From: Candidatus Rubneribacter avistercoris
Lineage (GTDB): Bacteria; Actinomycetota; Coriobacteriia; Coriobacteriales; Eggerthellaceae
Assembly: GCA_019115845.1 (NCBI GenBank)
Contig: DXCU01000075.1
Coordinates: forward strand, 1 to 64,000
DNA: 64,000 nt
Reading direction: 5' to 3'
Within the stretch, counting starts at the first letter, position 1. Every line of letters begins with the position of its first letter. The position numbers and the translations under genes are program-made. This document shows, in pieces, positions 24,687-32,667 of this stretch. Under the pieces are notes generated by a model. The model searched no databases. It had not been told where the DNA came from and saw only the letters and a list, made by a program, of their open reading frames with translations.

Positions 24687-24717
24687 TTGACTTGGAGCGC
24701 GCTCCAAGTGATTCAAT
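24687..24717 (+). promoter_or_regulatory. MerR-type promoter and operator upstream of larB
   Basis: TTGACT (24687-24692) and TTCAAT (24712-24717) are 19 bp apart and enclose the palindrome CTTGGAGCGCGCTCCAAG (24691-24708). This is the same operator as at 13201, with one base changed. The larB start is 36 bp downstream. No MerR gene is adjacent. Confidence 0.75.
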
Positions 24718-24752
24718 GGTTGCGTTGGACGAACGGAAGGCGGAAAGACGGC

Positions 24753-25586
24753 ATGGAGACACGGGAATTGCGCGCGCTGCTTGCGCGGGTGGCGGAGGGG
24801 AAGGCGTCCGTCGACGAGGCCGAGCTGGCCTTGCGCATGGCTCCCTTCACGGATCTGGGTTGGGCGAAGGTGGACCACCACCGCGGCGTGCGCCAGGGCG
24901 TGTCGGAGGTGGTGTACGGCGCGGGCAAAACGGCCGGTCAGATAGCGGACATCTGCCGGGCCCTTGCGGCGGGGGGGCAGGAGCGCGTGCTCGTCACGCG
25001 CCTGGACGAGGAGAAGGCCGGCGAGGTTGAGCGCCTGCTGTCCCAAGGCGGCGCGGCTGCGGGCGACGGGCCTTGCGCTGGCGCGCTTGCGGGCGGCGCG
25101 TTCTCGGAGGCCGCGTTTCGCTATCATGCGCTGCCGCGCCTGGGCATCCTCGGCGGCCTTCCCGAGCCTGACGGGAACGGGTCGGTGGTCATCGCCGCCG
25201 CCGGCACGAGCGATTTGCCCGTGGCCGAGGAAGCGGCGATGACCGCCGAGATGCTGGGCAACCGCGTGGTGAGGCTCTACGACGTGGGCGTGGCCGGCAT
25301 CCACCGCCTGCTCGCGCACGCCGACGACATCGCCGCCGCGAGCGCGGTGGTGGCTGTGGCCGGCATGGAGGGGGCGCTTGCCAGCGTGGTGGGCGGCCTG
25401 GCGTCGTGCCCGGTCATCGCCGTGCCGACGAGTGTGGGCTACGGTGCCAGCTTCGGCGGGGTGGCCGCGCTTCTGGCCATGCTCAACTCGTGCGCGTCGG
25501 GGGTGTCGGTGGTCAACATCGACAACGGTTTCGGCGCGGGCTACCAGGCGCACCTGATCAACCATGCGAAAGCGAGGAACGTATGA
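24753..25586 (+). CDS. larB: LarB, nickel-pincer cofactor biosynthesis carboxylase/hydrolase
   Basis: A 277-residue protein with an AIR-carboxylase-like (PurE-like) domain. Visible family segments are the N-terminal LGWAKVDHHRGVRQGVSEVVYG, then VVIAAAGTSDLPVAEEAAMTAEMLGN, VVAVAGMEGALASVVGGL and GVSVVNIDNGFGAGYQA. LarB carboxylates and hydrolyses nicotinic acid adenine dinucleotide in the first step to the nickel-pincer nucleotide cofactor of LarA-type racemases. The ATG at 24753 fits the family N-terminus; the longer track start reads through the promoter. It overlaps larC by four bases (ATGA). Confidence 0.88.
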   Translation: METRELRALLARVAEGKASVDEAELALRMAPFTDLGWAKVDHHRGVRQGVSEVVYGAGKTAGQIADICRALAAGGQERVLVTRLDEEKAGEVERLLSQGGAAAGDGPCAGALAGGAFSEAAFRYHALPRLGILGGLPEPDGNGSVVIAAAGTSDLPVAEEAAMTAEMLGNRVVRLYDVGVAGIHRLLAHADDIAAASAVVAVAGMEGALASVVGGLASCPVIAVPTSVGYGASFGGVAALLAMLNSCASGVSVVNIDNGFGAGYQAHLINHAKARNV

Positions 25587-26134
25587 CGACCCTTTTCTGG
25601 AACCTTGAGGAAAACGCTACGCGAAGGCATCTTCTGGCCGAGGCTCTTTTGCAGCTGCCCGAGGAGGCGCGCGGCGCCGTGCTGGCGGCGGCCGACGCGG
25701 CGGGCGTTCCCGACTCCCACCATCACGATCTGGCGGAGGTGAACGCCACCATCGACGCGCTGCGGGCGAGCGAGCGCGCGAAGGCCGACATGCGGGCGGT
25801 CTACCGCATTCTGGCCGAAGCCGAGGCCGCCGCGCACGGCTGCTCGGTGGAGCAGACTCACTTCCACGAAGTGGGGAACGGAGAGGCGCTTAGGAACGTG
25901 CTGGCCATCTGCTTGGCCGTGGAGGCGCTTTCTCCCGATCGCGTGCGCGCCACGCGCGTGCAGACAGGCGAGGGCACCGTCGTGTGCGCGCACGGCGAGC
26001 TGGCCGTCCCCGCGCCCGCCACGGCCGCCATCATCGCGCGCGGCATTCCCGTGTGCGAGCGCACGCTGCCGGGCGAGCGTTGCACTCCCACGAGCGCCGC
26101 CGTCATTCTGCACTTCGTGGACGAGTTCGAATAG
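25583..26134 (+). CDS. larC: Short LarC-like protein (N-terminal type only)
   Basis: A 183-residue protein matching the middle of the LarC N-terminal region: SHHHDLAEVNATIDAL, HFHEVGNGEALRNVLAICLAVEAL and VVCAHGELAVPAPATAAII, ending TPTSAAVILHFVDEFE. LarC inserts nickel into the pincer cofactor. Full LarC proteins are about 400 residues, often made from larC1 and larC2 by a frameshift. Here the usual glycine-rich GISGDM start and the whole C-terminal domain are missing, and no larC2 follows in any frame. No larE or larA is in the window. Whether this is functional is open. Confidence 0.78.
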   Translation: MTTLFWNLEENATRRHLLAEALLQLPEEARGAVLAAADAAGVPDSHHHDLAEVNATIDALRASERAKADMRAVYRILAEAEAAAHGCSVEQTHFHEVGNGEALRNVLAICLAVEALSPDRVRATRVQTGEGTVVCAHGELAVPAPATAAIIARGIPVCERTLPGERCTPTSAAVILHFVDEFE

Positions 26135-26386
26135 GGAGCCGGCGAAGGGCCGGGCGCGCACGAACGCTCGGGCATGCGCGAACACGGCCCTCCGCGCTTT
26201 CCGCAGCCTGGCGAGCATTCGACCGCCGCATCCCAGCAAGCATCCGAGCGGCCGCATCCCAGCGAGCATCTGGCCGTTCGTCGCACTCCCGTGGGCGCGT
26301 GGCCGCTCGCTTCGCGTTCTCGCGAGTGCCCCTGCCGTTCTGCATTGCTGCGAGCATTCCCGCCCCTTTGCGTTTACGCGTACGGA

Positions 26387-26402
26387 TGTTTCACGTGAAA
26401 CA
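26387..26402. promoter_or_regulatory. parS site 1 (ParB-binding)
   Basis: A perfect 16-bp palindrome, TGTTTCACGTGAAACA, identical to the bacterial chromosomal parS consensus. It is the first of four in 1.4 kb. It lies in a 665-bp gene-free region between larC and sufB, which otherwise holds a 27-bp imperfect repeat (CCGCATCCCAGC at 26225 and 26252). Confidence 0.93.
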
Positions 26403-26435
26403 ATTGGTGCAGTATCGTGCGGCATTGCAACGAAA

Positions 26436-26451
26436 TGTTTCACGTGAAACA
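26436..26451. promoter_or_regulatory. parS site 2 (ParB-binding)
   Basis: A second perfect TGTTTCACGTGAAACA, 49 bp centre to centre from site 1. Confidence 0.93.
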
Positions 26452-26580
26452 TCCGTATGTGTTTTTGCGAGTTTTCGCAATGTGCGAATAGGGATTGCGC
26501 AGGGGAAAGGCTGCCGCGCGTTGCGCGTCGCCCATCTGCGGTTTCGGGAGGGCGTGCGGCCGTGCGGGCAAAACCTGGAA

Positions 26581-26596
26581 TGTTTCACGTGAAACA
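26581..26596. promoter_or_regulatory. parS site 3 (ParB-binding)
   Basis: A third perfect TGTTTCACGTGAAACA, 145 bp from site 2 and immediately next to the suf operon terminator. Confidence 0.93.
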
Positions 26597-26603
26597 TTCG
26601 TAC

Positions 26604-26643
26604 GAAAAACCCGCCCTGACCGGAAGGTCGGTCGGGGCGGGTT
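26604..26643 (-). terminator. Terminator of the suf operon
   Basis: AACCCGCCC (26608-26616) pairs with GGGCGGGTT (26635-26643), with an inner GACC/GGTC stem. On the minus strand the hairpin ends in GGGTTTTTCG, a T-run. It lies about 157 bp after the sufB stop. Confidence 0.75.
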
Positions 26644-26799
26644 CGCGGAGCCTGACGCCGCCTGCGACGCACGCAAACGGTGCAGGCGGCAAGAGGTTCG
26701 CACGCGGCGTCGCACGACGGCGATGCCGCGTGCGCTGTGCCGCACGAGGACGGCACGCGTGCGCTGTGCCGCCGTGCGATGCCGCGTGCGGCAGAAGGG

Positions 26800-27729
26800 C
26801 TAGTTCAGGAAGTCCTCGAGGATCTCCTCCTCGGCCTCCTCCTCGGTGAGGCCGAGCGTCATGAGTTTGGTGATCTGGTCGCCGGCGATCTTGCCGATGG
26901 CGGCCTCGTGCACGAGCATGGCGTCCTCGCTGGCGGCCTCGATGCCGGGGATGGCCGTCACCTTGGCGTTGCCCATGATGATGGCGTCGCACTGCACGTG
27001 CCCGCGGCACGCCGCCTCGCCGATGACGAGCGGGTTGAACACCTGCTTGGAGTTATCCTGCGCCACCGAGCGCGAGATCACCTGCACGCTGGAGTCGTCG
27101 CCCTTGAGTTCCACCTTCATGTTGGAGGTGGCGGTTTGGTCGCCGTGAGTGAGCAGCTTCTCGATGAGCACCAGCTTGGCGCCGGCGGCCAGTTCGGCGT
27201 TGGTGTCGCGCACGGTGGAGGACACGCCGCGCAGCTGCACAAGCTCCATCTCGCAGTTGGCGTTCTCGTCCATGATGACGTTCGTCACGGGGTTGAGGAT
27301 GCGCTCGCCGGTGCCGCTGCCCTCGCCGTAGTGCTTCTCCACGTACTTCACGCGGCTGTTCTTGCCGCAGTGGAAGGTGTGGATGCCGTCGTGCTCGGAC
27401 GCCTGGTGGCTCTCGTTGTGGATGCCGCAGCCCGCGACGATGGTCACGTCGCAGTCCTCGCCGATGTAGAACGTGTTGTACACCACGTCCTTCAGGCCCG
27501 CCTGCGTGACGATGACGGGGATGTACACCGTCTCGCCCTTGGTGCCGTCGGCGATGCGGATGTCGATGCCGGGGTTGTCGGTTTTGGTGGCTATCTCGAT
27601 GTTCGCGGAGGAATGGCGCTCGACGAGCTGCCCGTCCTTGCGGATGTTGAACGCGCCTTTCGGCATGCCGTGGATGTTGGCTATCTCGGCGAGCAGGCTC
27701 TCGTCGATGGGGGACAGATCAACGGCCAT
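26800..27729 (-). CDS. sufB: SufB/SufD-family Fe-S cluster scaffold protein
   Basis: A 309-residue protein with the SufBD beta-helix core (ADGTKGETVYIPVIVTQAG, GIHNESHQASEHDGIHTFHCG, VIMGNAKVTAIPGIEAASEDAMLVHEAAIGKI, then a final EEEAEEEILEDFLN). It is shorter than typical SufB (about 470) and is the only SufBD protein here, as in the minimal SufBC systems of many anaerobes. With the ATPase SufC it forms the scaffold on which Fe-S clusters are built, which suits a cell rich in Fe-S enzymes. The ATG at 27729 follows GGAGG; the track ORF starts far upstream and reads through a parS site. Confidence 0.87.
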   Translation of the reverse strand: MAVDLSPIDESLLAEIANIHGMPKGAFNIRKDGQLVERHSSANIEIATKTDNPGIDIRIADGTKGETVYIPVIVTQAGLKDVVYNTFYIGEDCDVTIVAGCGIHNESHQASEHDGIHTFHCGKNSRVKYVEKHYGEGSGTGERILNPVTNVIMDENANCEMELVQLRGVSSTVRDTNAELAAGAKLVLIEKLLTHGDQTATSNMKVELKGDDSSVQVISRSVAQDNSKQVFNPLVIGEAACRGHVQCDAIIMGNAKVTAIPGIEAASEDAMLVHEAAIGKIAGDQITKLMTLGLTEEEAEEEILEDFLN

Positions 27730-27799
27730 GGGCGGCCTCCTTCTTGGTCGGTTGGTCGGTGCGGGTCGCGCCCGCGGCGCGCATGGCGCTGCGGCGGAA

Positions 27800-27815
27800 T
27801 GTTTCACGTGAAACA
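27800..27815. promoter_or_regulatory. parS site 4 (ParB-binding)
   Basis: A fourth perfect TGTTTCACGTGAAACA, in the 285-bp gap between sufC and sufB. ParB loaded here could affect suf transcription, but that is only an inference. Apart from this site nothing was seen in the gap. Confidence 0.93.
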
Positions 27816-28014
27816 TTCGTTCGCGAACCGGTTTGGGCGAAGCGGCTCGCCAGCGCGGTTCGGCGAAGCGATCCGGTCGTGCGGTTTTGCGTCGGCGGGT
27901 TGGCGGTGCGATCCGCCGACGCGGTTGCCGTCGCGCCGTCCGCTTGGCTCGGCGGCTCGGTGCTGCGGCGTCGCGAACCCGGTCCAGCGCCGCGCCTGCG
28001 GCGCCGGGCACGGG

Positions 28015-28791
28015 CTAGCAGGTGGTGGGGATCTCGGTGAGGTGCAGCTCGGTGGGGGTGGTCAGCTGGCAGCCGGGAACGCCCTTGGCCACGAAACCGA
28101 GGCGCGGCATGAGCTCCTCGGGCGCGCCCGTCTCCTCCACGCGGCCGTCGCGCAGAAGCACGATCTCGTCGGCCAGCTGGATGATGCGCTCCTGGTGCGA
28201 GATGATCACGATGGAGCGCCCGTCGCGCGCCTCGTGGATGTCGCGGAACGTCTCGGTCAGGCGGTCGAAGCTCCACAGGTCGATGCCCGCCTCCGGCTCG
28301 TCGTAGATGGCCAGCTTCGGGTCGCGCGCCAGGATGGTGGCGATCTCGATGCGCTTCACCTCGCCGCCCGAGAGGCTCTTGTCCACCTCGCGCGTGAGGT
28401 AGCTGGCCGAGCACAGGCCCACGCGGGCCAGGTACTCGTTGCAGGCGAGCATGGGCAGCTTTCGCCCGGCGGCGATGTCCAAAAGCTTCTTCACCTTCAT
28501 GCCCTTGAAGCGGGCGGGCTGCTGGAAGCCGTAGCCGATGCCCAGCTTCGCGCGCTCGGCGATGGACAGGTCCGTGATGTCGGCGCCGTCGAAGACGATG
28601 CTGCCGCTCGTGGGGCGCTCGATGCCCATGATCAGCTTGGCGAGCGTGGATTTGCCGCCGCCGTTGGGGCCGGTGATCACCGTGAAGCGGTCGTTGGGGA
28701 TGGAAAGCGACAGATCGTCGATGATGCGCTTCGTCTCCTTCGACCCTTCCTGCACGGGCACCTCGAACACGAGGTTTTTCAGTTCCAACAT
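28015..28791 (-). CDS. sufC: SufC, Fe-S cluster assembly ATPase
   Basis: A 258-residue ABC-type ATPase without membrane segments. Walker A is GPNGGGKST (about residues 40-48), the Q-loop is FQQPARFKG, the signature is LSGGEVKRIEI, and Walker B is LAIYDEPEAGIDLWS. Length and the SufC-typical EAGID after Walker B fit. It drives conformational change of SufB during cluster assembly in the cytoplasm. It is first in the leftward sufC-sufB order, 285 bp upstream of sufB, an unusually wide gap for such a pair. Confidence 0.9.
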   Translation of the reverse strand: MLELKNLVFEVPVQEGSKETKRIIDDLSLSIPNDRFTVITGPNGGGKSTLAKLIMGIERPTSGSIVFDGADITDLSIAERAKLGIGYGFQQPARFKGMKVKKLLDIAAGRKLPMLACNEYLARVGLCSASYLTREVDKSLSGGEVKRIEIATILARDPKLAIYDEPEAGIDLWSFDRLTETFRDIHEARDGRSIVIISHQERIIQLADEIVLLRDGRVEETGAPEELMPRLGFVAKGVPGCQLTTPTELHLTEIPTTC

Positions 28792-28932
28792 GATGTGCTC
28801 ACTCCGTCTCTCTCGTCATTTGACTCTGTATTACTATCATTTATCGAAGGGGGAGTCAAGGCCGCGTTCGCGCGAAACCGGGATGGAGGCCGATTTCGCG
28901 GGCGTCCGGCTCCCGAAGGCACTTGGCCTTTG

Positions 28933-29086
28933 AGGCCCGCGTGCGTTCAGGTCCCGAGTCTCAAAGGCGCCCGATCCTTGAGGCCCGCGTGCACTCGATT
29001 CCCAAGCCTCGCAGGCGCCCGATCCTCGGAGGGTCCGAAGGCGCCCGACTCCCGGGGTTTCGAAGGCTCCCGACTCCCGGCAGTCC
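28933..29086. repeat. Two short degenerate tandem repeat arrays between sufC and the peptidase gene
   Basis: A 48-bp unit beginning AGGCCCGCGTGC occurs at 28933-28980 and 28981-29028, with mismatches. It is followed by a 25-bp unit beginning GAAGGCKCCCGACTCCCGG at 29037-29061 and 29062-29086, and a further start at 29087. The enclosing gap (28792-29122, 331 bp) has no gene; its sufC-proximal part is A+T-rich and probably holds the suf promoter. Confidence 0.65.
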
Positions 29087-29122
29087 GAAGGCCCCGCGCC
29101 TGCGTCCCGATTCCCCCGGCGC

Positions 29123-32100
29123 TCATTCGCTCAGCAGGTCGATCACCTCGAATCCGGCCGACGACCCCTCCAGGATGTCGCGGTTGCCGAACGCGCACGC
29201 CGCGCCCCGTTCGACGACGCGGGCGACGGGGCTGGCGAGGTTTCGGACGTCCTGCGCGCGTGCGGCCAGCATCTGCCCGCGCGTTTCAAGCCGCATGCGC
29301 GGGGTGCGCCCGCCAAACCAGTCGCCGTCTTGGCGGCGCGCCAGCTGACGGGGCTTGAGGGGTTGGTCGAAGGCGGCCACCGTGCTCACCACGTAGCCTT
29401 CCATCTCCTCGGGCGCGGGGTCGAAGGCGGCAAGCCAGTCGGCCGCGCCCGCGAACCGCGCCAGCGTCTCGTCGAGGTGCGGGTCGCGGTAGGAGTAGAA
29501 GCGCAGGTTGCCGGTGCGCGCCGCCTGGAAGCCCGCGCCGTACGCGCCGCCCTTGACGCGCACCTCGTTCCACAGGTAGTCGTAGGACAGCGCCCGCGCC
29601 GCCACCTGCCACGCGCCCGTGTAGGCGGCGCCGAGCTCGCGGCGGTCGAAGCCCTGCGCGGCGTAGCACACGTCGGAGGGCACGGCGAACGCCTCGTTGC
29701 GCACGACGGGGTCGGGCACGCGCAGCCGCACCGCGCCGTCTCCCGTGCGCCCGATCGCGCCGCCCTCCTCCCAGAAACGGGCGAAGTCCTCGTCGGATCC
29801 GGTGAAGCTCACAAGCGACCCGTCGTCCACAAACAGCCGCGCGGCCAGGTCGGCCAGATGCTCGCCCAGCTCGCCTGCGTATTCGTCGTAGCGCGCCAGC
29901 AGGCCTTTCAGGAAGCGGTAGAAGCCCACGCCCCCCAGCTGCTCGCGCACCACGCCGGCGGGCAGGTAGTACGACCCCAGGCGCGCCATGGCGCTGGCGT
30001 GGCCGGCGGCGGCGAAGCCCTGCTCCATGGAGATGCGGCGCTGCTGCAGCACGTCTTTGATCTTGCCCGCGTCGGAGAAGTCGGTCTCCAGCAGCACTTC
30101 GCGCGGCAGGGAGGCCAGTTGCGCGACGTTCTCCGAAAGCGCGCTCGCGCCCACGGCGAACCGGGGCGACACGGCTTTGGCGTCCTCGGCGTCCTCGTGC
30201 ACCTCGCAGAAAAAGCTCAAATTGCCGAGCGCCCCGTTCACCAGCGTGTCCAGTTCGGAGGCGCTGCGCCGGGCCGTTCCCAGCTTGCCCAGCACCATCG
30301 CCAGCACGGCGACATAGGGCAGCTCCTCGAACGGCACGCGCGCCAGGTCGAAGTAGCGGTAGGCGTAGGCGATGCCGCGCGTGGGGATGTCGTGGCGCAG
30401 GCAGGCGACGGACGAGTCCTCCGTCTGCGCCGGGCCGTAGGCGGGCTCGTCCGGCGCGGGGCCGATGTCGGATACCGTCAGGCGCGGCAGGGTTGCGAGC
30501 GCCTGAGGCGAGTCGGGCTCCTCCTGCAGGCGACGCAGCTCGGCCTCCTCCGCGGCCACGCGTGCGAAGTCGCCGGGTCCCATGCCGGCCGCGATGCGGG
30601 CAAGGCGCGCCCCCTCGAAGTCCTCCTCGTTATCTGCGGGCACCACCTCCACCTCGGCCATGTGGCCGTTCTCCAGAAACAGGCTGCGGATGAGGTCCTC
30701 GAAGTAGCCTTCGGTCAGCGCGCGGCGCAGAAACGCGAAGTCGTCCTCGTACTTGAGGTAGGACGTGGCCTCTTCGTCGTCGTAGAGCCAGCCCGAAAGC
30801 GCCGCCATGGAAAGCGCCACGCCGTCGGCCATGCCGAAGTCGCGCTCGCGCATGACGAACTCGGCGCGGGAAAGCGACGCCTCCACGAGCGCGTGGTCAA
30901 GCCCGCCGTCCGCAAGCTCGGAAAGCGTCCGTTCGACCACGGCGCGAAACCTCTGCGCGCCGTGGTCGGCAAGCCCGCGCAGCTGGATGACCGCGAAGGG
31001 CTGCAGAAGCGCGTCGGCCAAAAACGCGTTCGCGTCGTCGGCCAGCCCCGCGTCCAGAAGCGCGCGCTTAAGCGGCGCCTCGTTGCTGCCGGCGATGGCG
31101 TCCAAAAGGATGTCGGCGGCCACCGCGCGGGTGCGCTCGCGCGCCTGGCCTACGACGTAGGCCAGCCCCATGCAGGCGTTCTCGGGGGCGGTGTCCATGG
31201 TGCGGCGCACGCCCAGGGCGCGCACCGGCGCCTGCGCGGTCAGCGCGCGGGGGCGCAGCGGCGCGTCTCCCGCCGACGCGCGCGCCGCATCGCGGGCCGC
31301 CGCCTCGTCGGCTGCGGGCGAGAGGTAGCGCTCGTCCAAAAACGCGAGCATGCGGTCCAGGTTCAGATCGCCGTAGAGCGTGAGGTAGCTGTTGTCCGTG
31401 CGGTAGTGGCGCGCGTGCTCCTCCAGGAACCGCTCGTAGGTGAGGTCGGGGATGGCGCGCGGCGTGCCGCCGGACTCGAAGCGGTAGGCCGTGTCGGGGA
31501 AGAGCGCCGCCTGCAGCTCGTCGTAGAGCACGGAGTTCGGGTCGGAGAGCGCGCCTTTCATCTCGTTGTACACCACGCCGTTGAGGCGAAGGCGGGACGC
31601 GTCCCCCTCAGGGCCTCCGGGGGCCGCCGCGCCGTCTGCGGCGTCGGCGGAGGATGGCGTTTCCGCGCCCGCCGCGCCCGGGTTGCCCCCCGCTGCGTCT
31701 GCGCCGCCGCCTTCGCCGTCCGCCGCGCCTGCATCCTCCGCTTCCCCCGCAAGCTCCACGTGCCAGCCCTCCTGCTCGAAGATGGCGCGCTTGCGGTAGA
31801 TCAGGGGATGCAGCACCGCGTCCAGATACACGTCCATGAGGTTGAGCAGGTCCTGCTCGTTGGTGCTGGCCACCGGGTACATGGTCTTGTCCGGAAAGGT
31901 CATGGCGTTCAGAAACGTCTGCATGGAGCCTTTGAGCAGGTTCACGAACGGCTCCTTGACGGGGAAGCGGTCGCTGCCGCACAGCACCGAGTGCTCCAGG
32001 ATGTGGAACACGCCGGTGTCGTCGGCGGGCGGCGTCTTGAAGGAGATGGAGAACGCCTTGTTCGGGTCGTCGTTGGCAAGGTAGAGCAGCTGCGCGCCGC

Positions 32101-32203
32101 TTTTGGCGTGGTCGAGCACGTAGGCGGTGCCGTCTATCTCCGGCAGCTTTTCGCGCGTGCGCACGGTGAAGCCGTGCAAGGTTTGGCTCGGGGAAAGATC
32201 CAT
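29123..32203 (-). CDS. M16-family metallopeptidase (presequence-protease type)
   Basis: A 1,026-residue zinc peptidase with the inverted zinc motif HILEH at residues 67-71 and further M16C features (YNEMKG, YHDPDLNLDR-like TLYGDLNLDRMLAFLD, and the C-terminal PreP domains). There is no signal peptide, so it is probably cytoplasmic and degrades peptides. The ATG at 32203 has GAAAGG upstream; the track start is 160 codons too early. Odd feature: residues about 152-202, between the second helix and the GVVYNEMKG strand, are a Gly/Ala/Asp/Glu/Pro-rich insertion not usual in the family. Confidence 0.88.
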   Translation of the reverse strand: MDLSPSQTLHGFTVRTREKLPEIDGTAYVLDHAKSGAQLLYLANDDPNKAFSISFKTPPADDTGVFHILEHSVLCGSDRFPVKEPFVNLLKGSMQTFLNAMTFPDKTMYPVASTNEQDLLNLMDVYLDAVLHPLIYRKRAIFEQEGWHVELAGEAEDAGAADGEGGGADAAGGNPGAAGAETPSSADAADGAAAPGGPEGDASRLRLNGVVYNEMKGALSDPNSVLYDELQAALFPDTAYRFESGGTPRAIPDLTYERFLEEHARHYRTDNSYLTLYGDLNLDRMLAFLDERYLSPAADEAAARDAARASAGDAPLRPRALTAQAPVRALGVRRTMDTAPENACMGLAYVVGQARERTRAVAADILLDAIAGSNEAPLKRALLDAGLADDANAFLADALLQPFAVIQLRGLADHGAQRFRAVVERTLSELADGGLDHALVEASLSRAEFVMRERDFGMADGVALSMAALSGWLYDDEEATSYLKYEDDFAFLRRALTEGYFEDLIRSLFLENGHMAEVEVVPADNEEDFEGARLARIAAGMGPGDFARVAAEEAELRRLQEEPDSPQALATLPRLTVSDIGPAPDEPAYGPAQTEDSSVACLRHDIPTRGIAYAYRYFDLARVPFEELPYVAVLAMVLGKLGTARRSASELDTLVNGALGNLSFFCEVHEDAEDAKAVSPRFAVGASALSENVAQLASLPREVLLETDFSDAGKIKDVLQQRRISMEQGFAAAGHASAMARLGSYYLPAGVVREQLGGVGFYRFLKGLLARYDEYAGELGEHLADLAARLFVDDGSLVSFTGSDEDFARFWEEGGAIGRTGDGAVRLRVPDPVVRNEAFAVPSDVCYAAQGFDRRELGAAYTGAWQVAARALSYDYLWNEVRVKGGAYGAGFQAARTGNLRFYSYRDPHLDETLARFAGAADWLAAFDPAPEEMEGYVVSTVAAFDQPLKPRQLARRQDGDWFGGRTPRMRLETRGQMLAARAQDVRNLASPVARVVERGAACAFGNRDILEGSSAGFEVIDLLSE

Positions 32204-32374
32204 GGATGGTGTCGCCTTTCGTACGATGCGTGTCGTGTTTCGCCCCATTGTCTCACAACACGCCCCGGCGGTGCGCCTCGGACGTCCTCGGCAAGCGAAA
32301 CCCCCGAAAACGGCAGAGATCGCGCCTTTCTCTCCGCTTTCGTCCCGCGCCCCCTCCGTTCGCGGACATCCCCC

Positions 32375-32403
32375 TTCCCAAATAAAGGCGCGAAGGGTAC
32401 ACT
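32375..32403 (+). promoter_or_regulatory. Candidate promoter of the trp leader transcript
   Basis: TTCCCA (32375-32380) and TACACT (32398-32403) are 17 bp apart, 35 bp upstream of the leader peptide start. The -35 match is weak. Confidence 0.45.
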
Positions 32404-32437
32404 TGCCCGCGTACCCGGAACCATCGAAAGGACCTTC

Positions 32438-32527
32438 GTGCTCCACAGCGCCGACAAAGCCCGTTTCTCCGCCGTCGCCCTTGCGACGGGGCGGACGCGC
32501 GCATGGTGGTGGAACAGAAGAGCTTGA
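32438..32527 (+). CDS. trpL: trp leader peptide with three tandem Trp codons
   Basis: A 29-codon ORF starting at a GTG eight bases after a GAAAGGA site and ending in TGA. It contains TGGTGGTGG (32504-32512), giving WWWNRRA at its end. The tail is immediately followed by a set of mutually exclusive hairpins and a terminator, and the next gene is a tryptophan synthase beta chain. This is the standard design of a transcription attenuation leader: ribosome stalling at the Trp codons when charged tRNA-Trp is scarce favours the antiterminator. It is too small for the ORF track to call separately; it is the 3' end of the antisense ORF 29330-32527. Confidence 0.9.
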   Translation: MLHSADKARFSAVALATGRTRAWWWNRRA

Positions 32528-32603
32528 ACCCGGGTCTCGCATAGGCTTCTGTTCCGCGCACATGAACACAGAAGAGCCCTCGGAGATCCGGGGGCTCTTT
32601 TTT
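32511..32603 (+). terminator. trp attenuator: pause, antiterminator and terminator hairpins
   Basis: Segment 1 GGAACAGAAG (32511-32520) pairs with segment 2 CTTCTGTTCC (32546-32555). Segment 2 CTTCTGT can instead pair with segment 3 ACAGAAG (32568-32574). Segment 3 continues into AGAGCCCTCGG (32573-32583), which pairs with CCGGGGGCTCT (32588-32598) to form the terminator, followed by six Ts. The 2:3 and 3:4 pairings overlap and exclude each other. Segment 1 begins inside the third Trp codon. Confidence 0.9.
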
Positions 32604-32667
32604 GTCGCGCGGACGAAGGGACGGACCGCGGCCGGATGCGCCGCACGACCGAAGGAAAGGGACCGCC

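Noticed and set aside
26680-29358. 892-residue ORF on the plus strand
   Set aside because: It is a shadow of sufB and sufC, and its reading passes through a parS site and the suf promoter area.
29330-32527. 1,065-residue ORF on the plus strand
   Set aside because: It is antisense to the M16 peptidase, with biased composition from a GC-rich shadow. Only its last 29 codons (the trp leader) are real.
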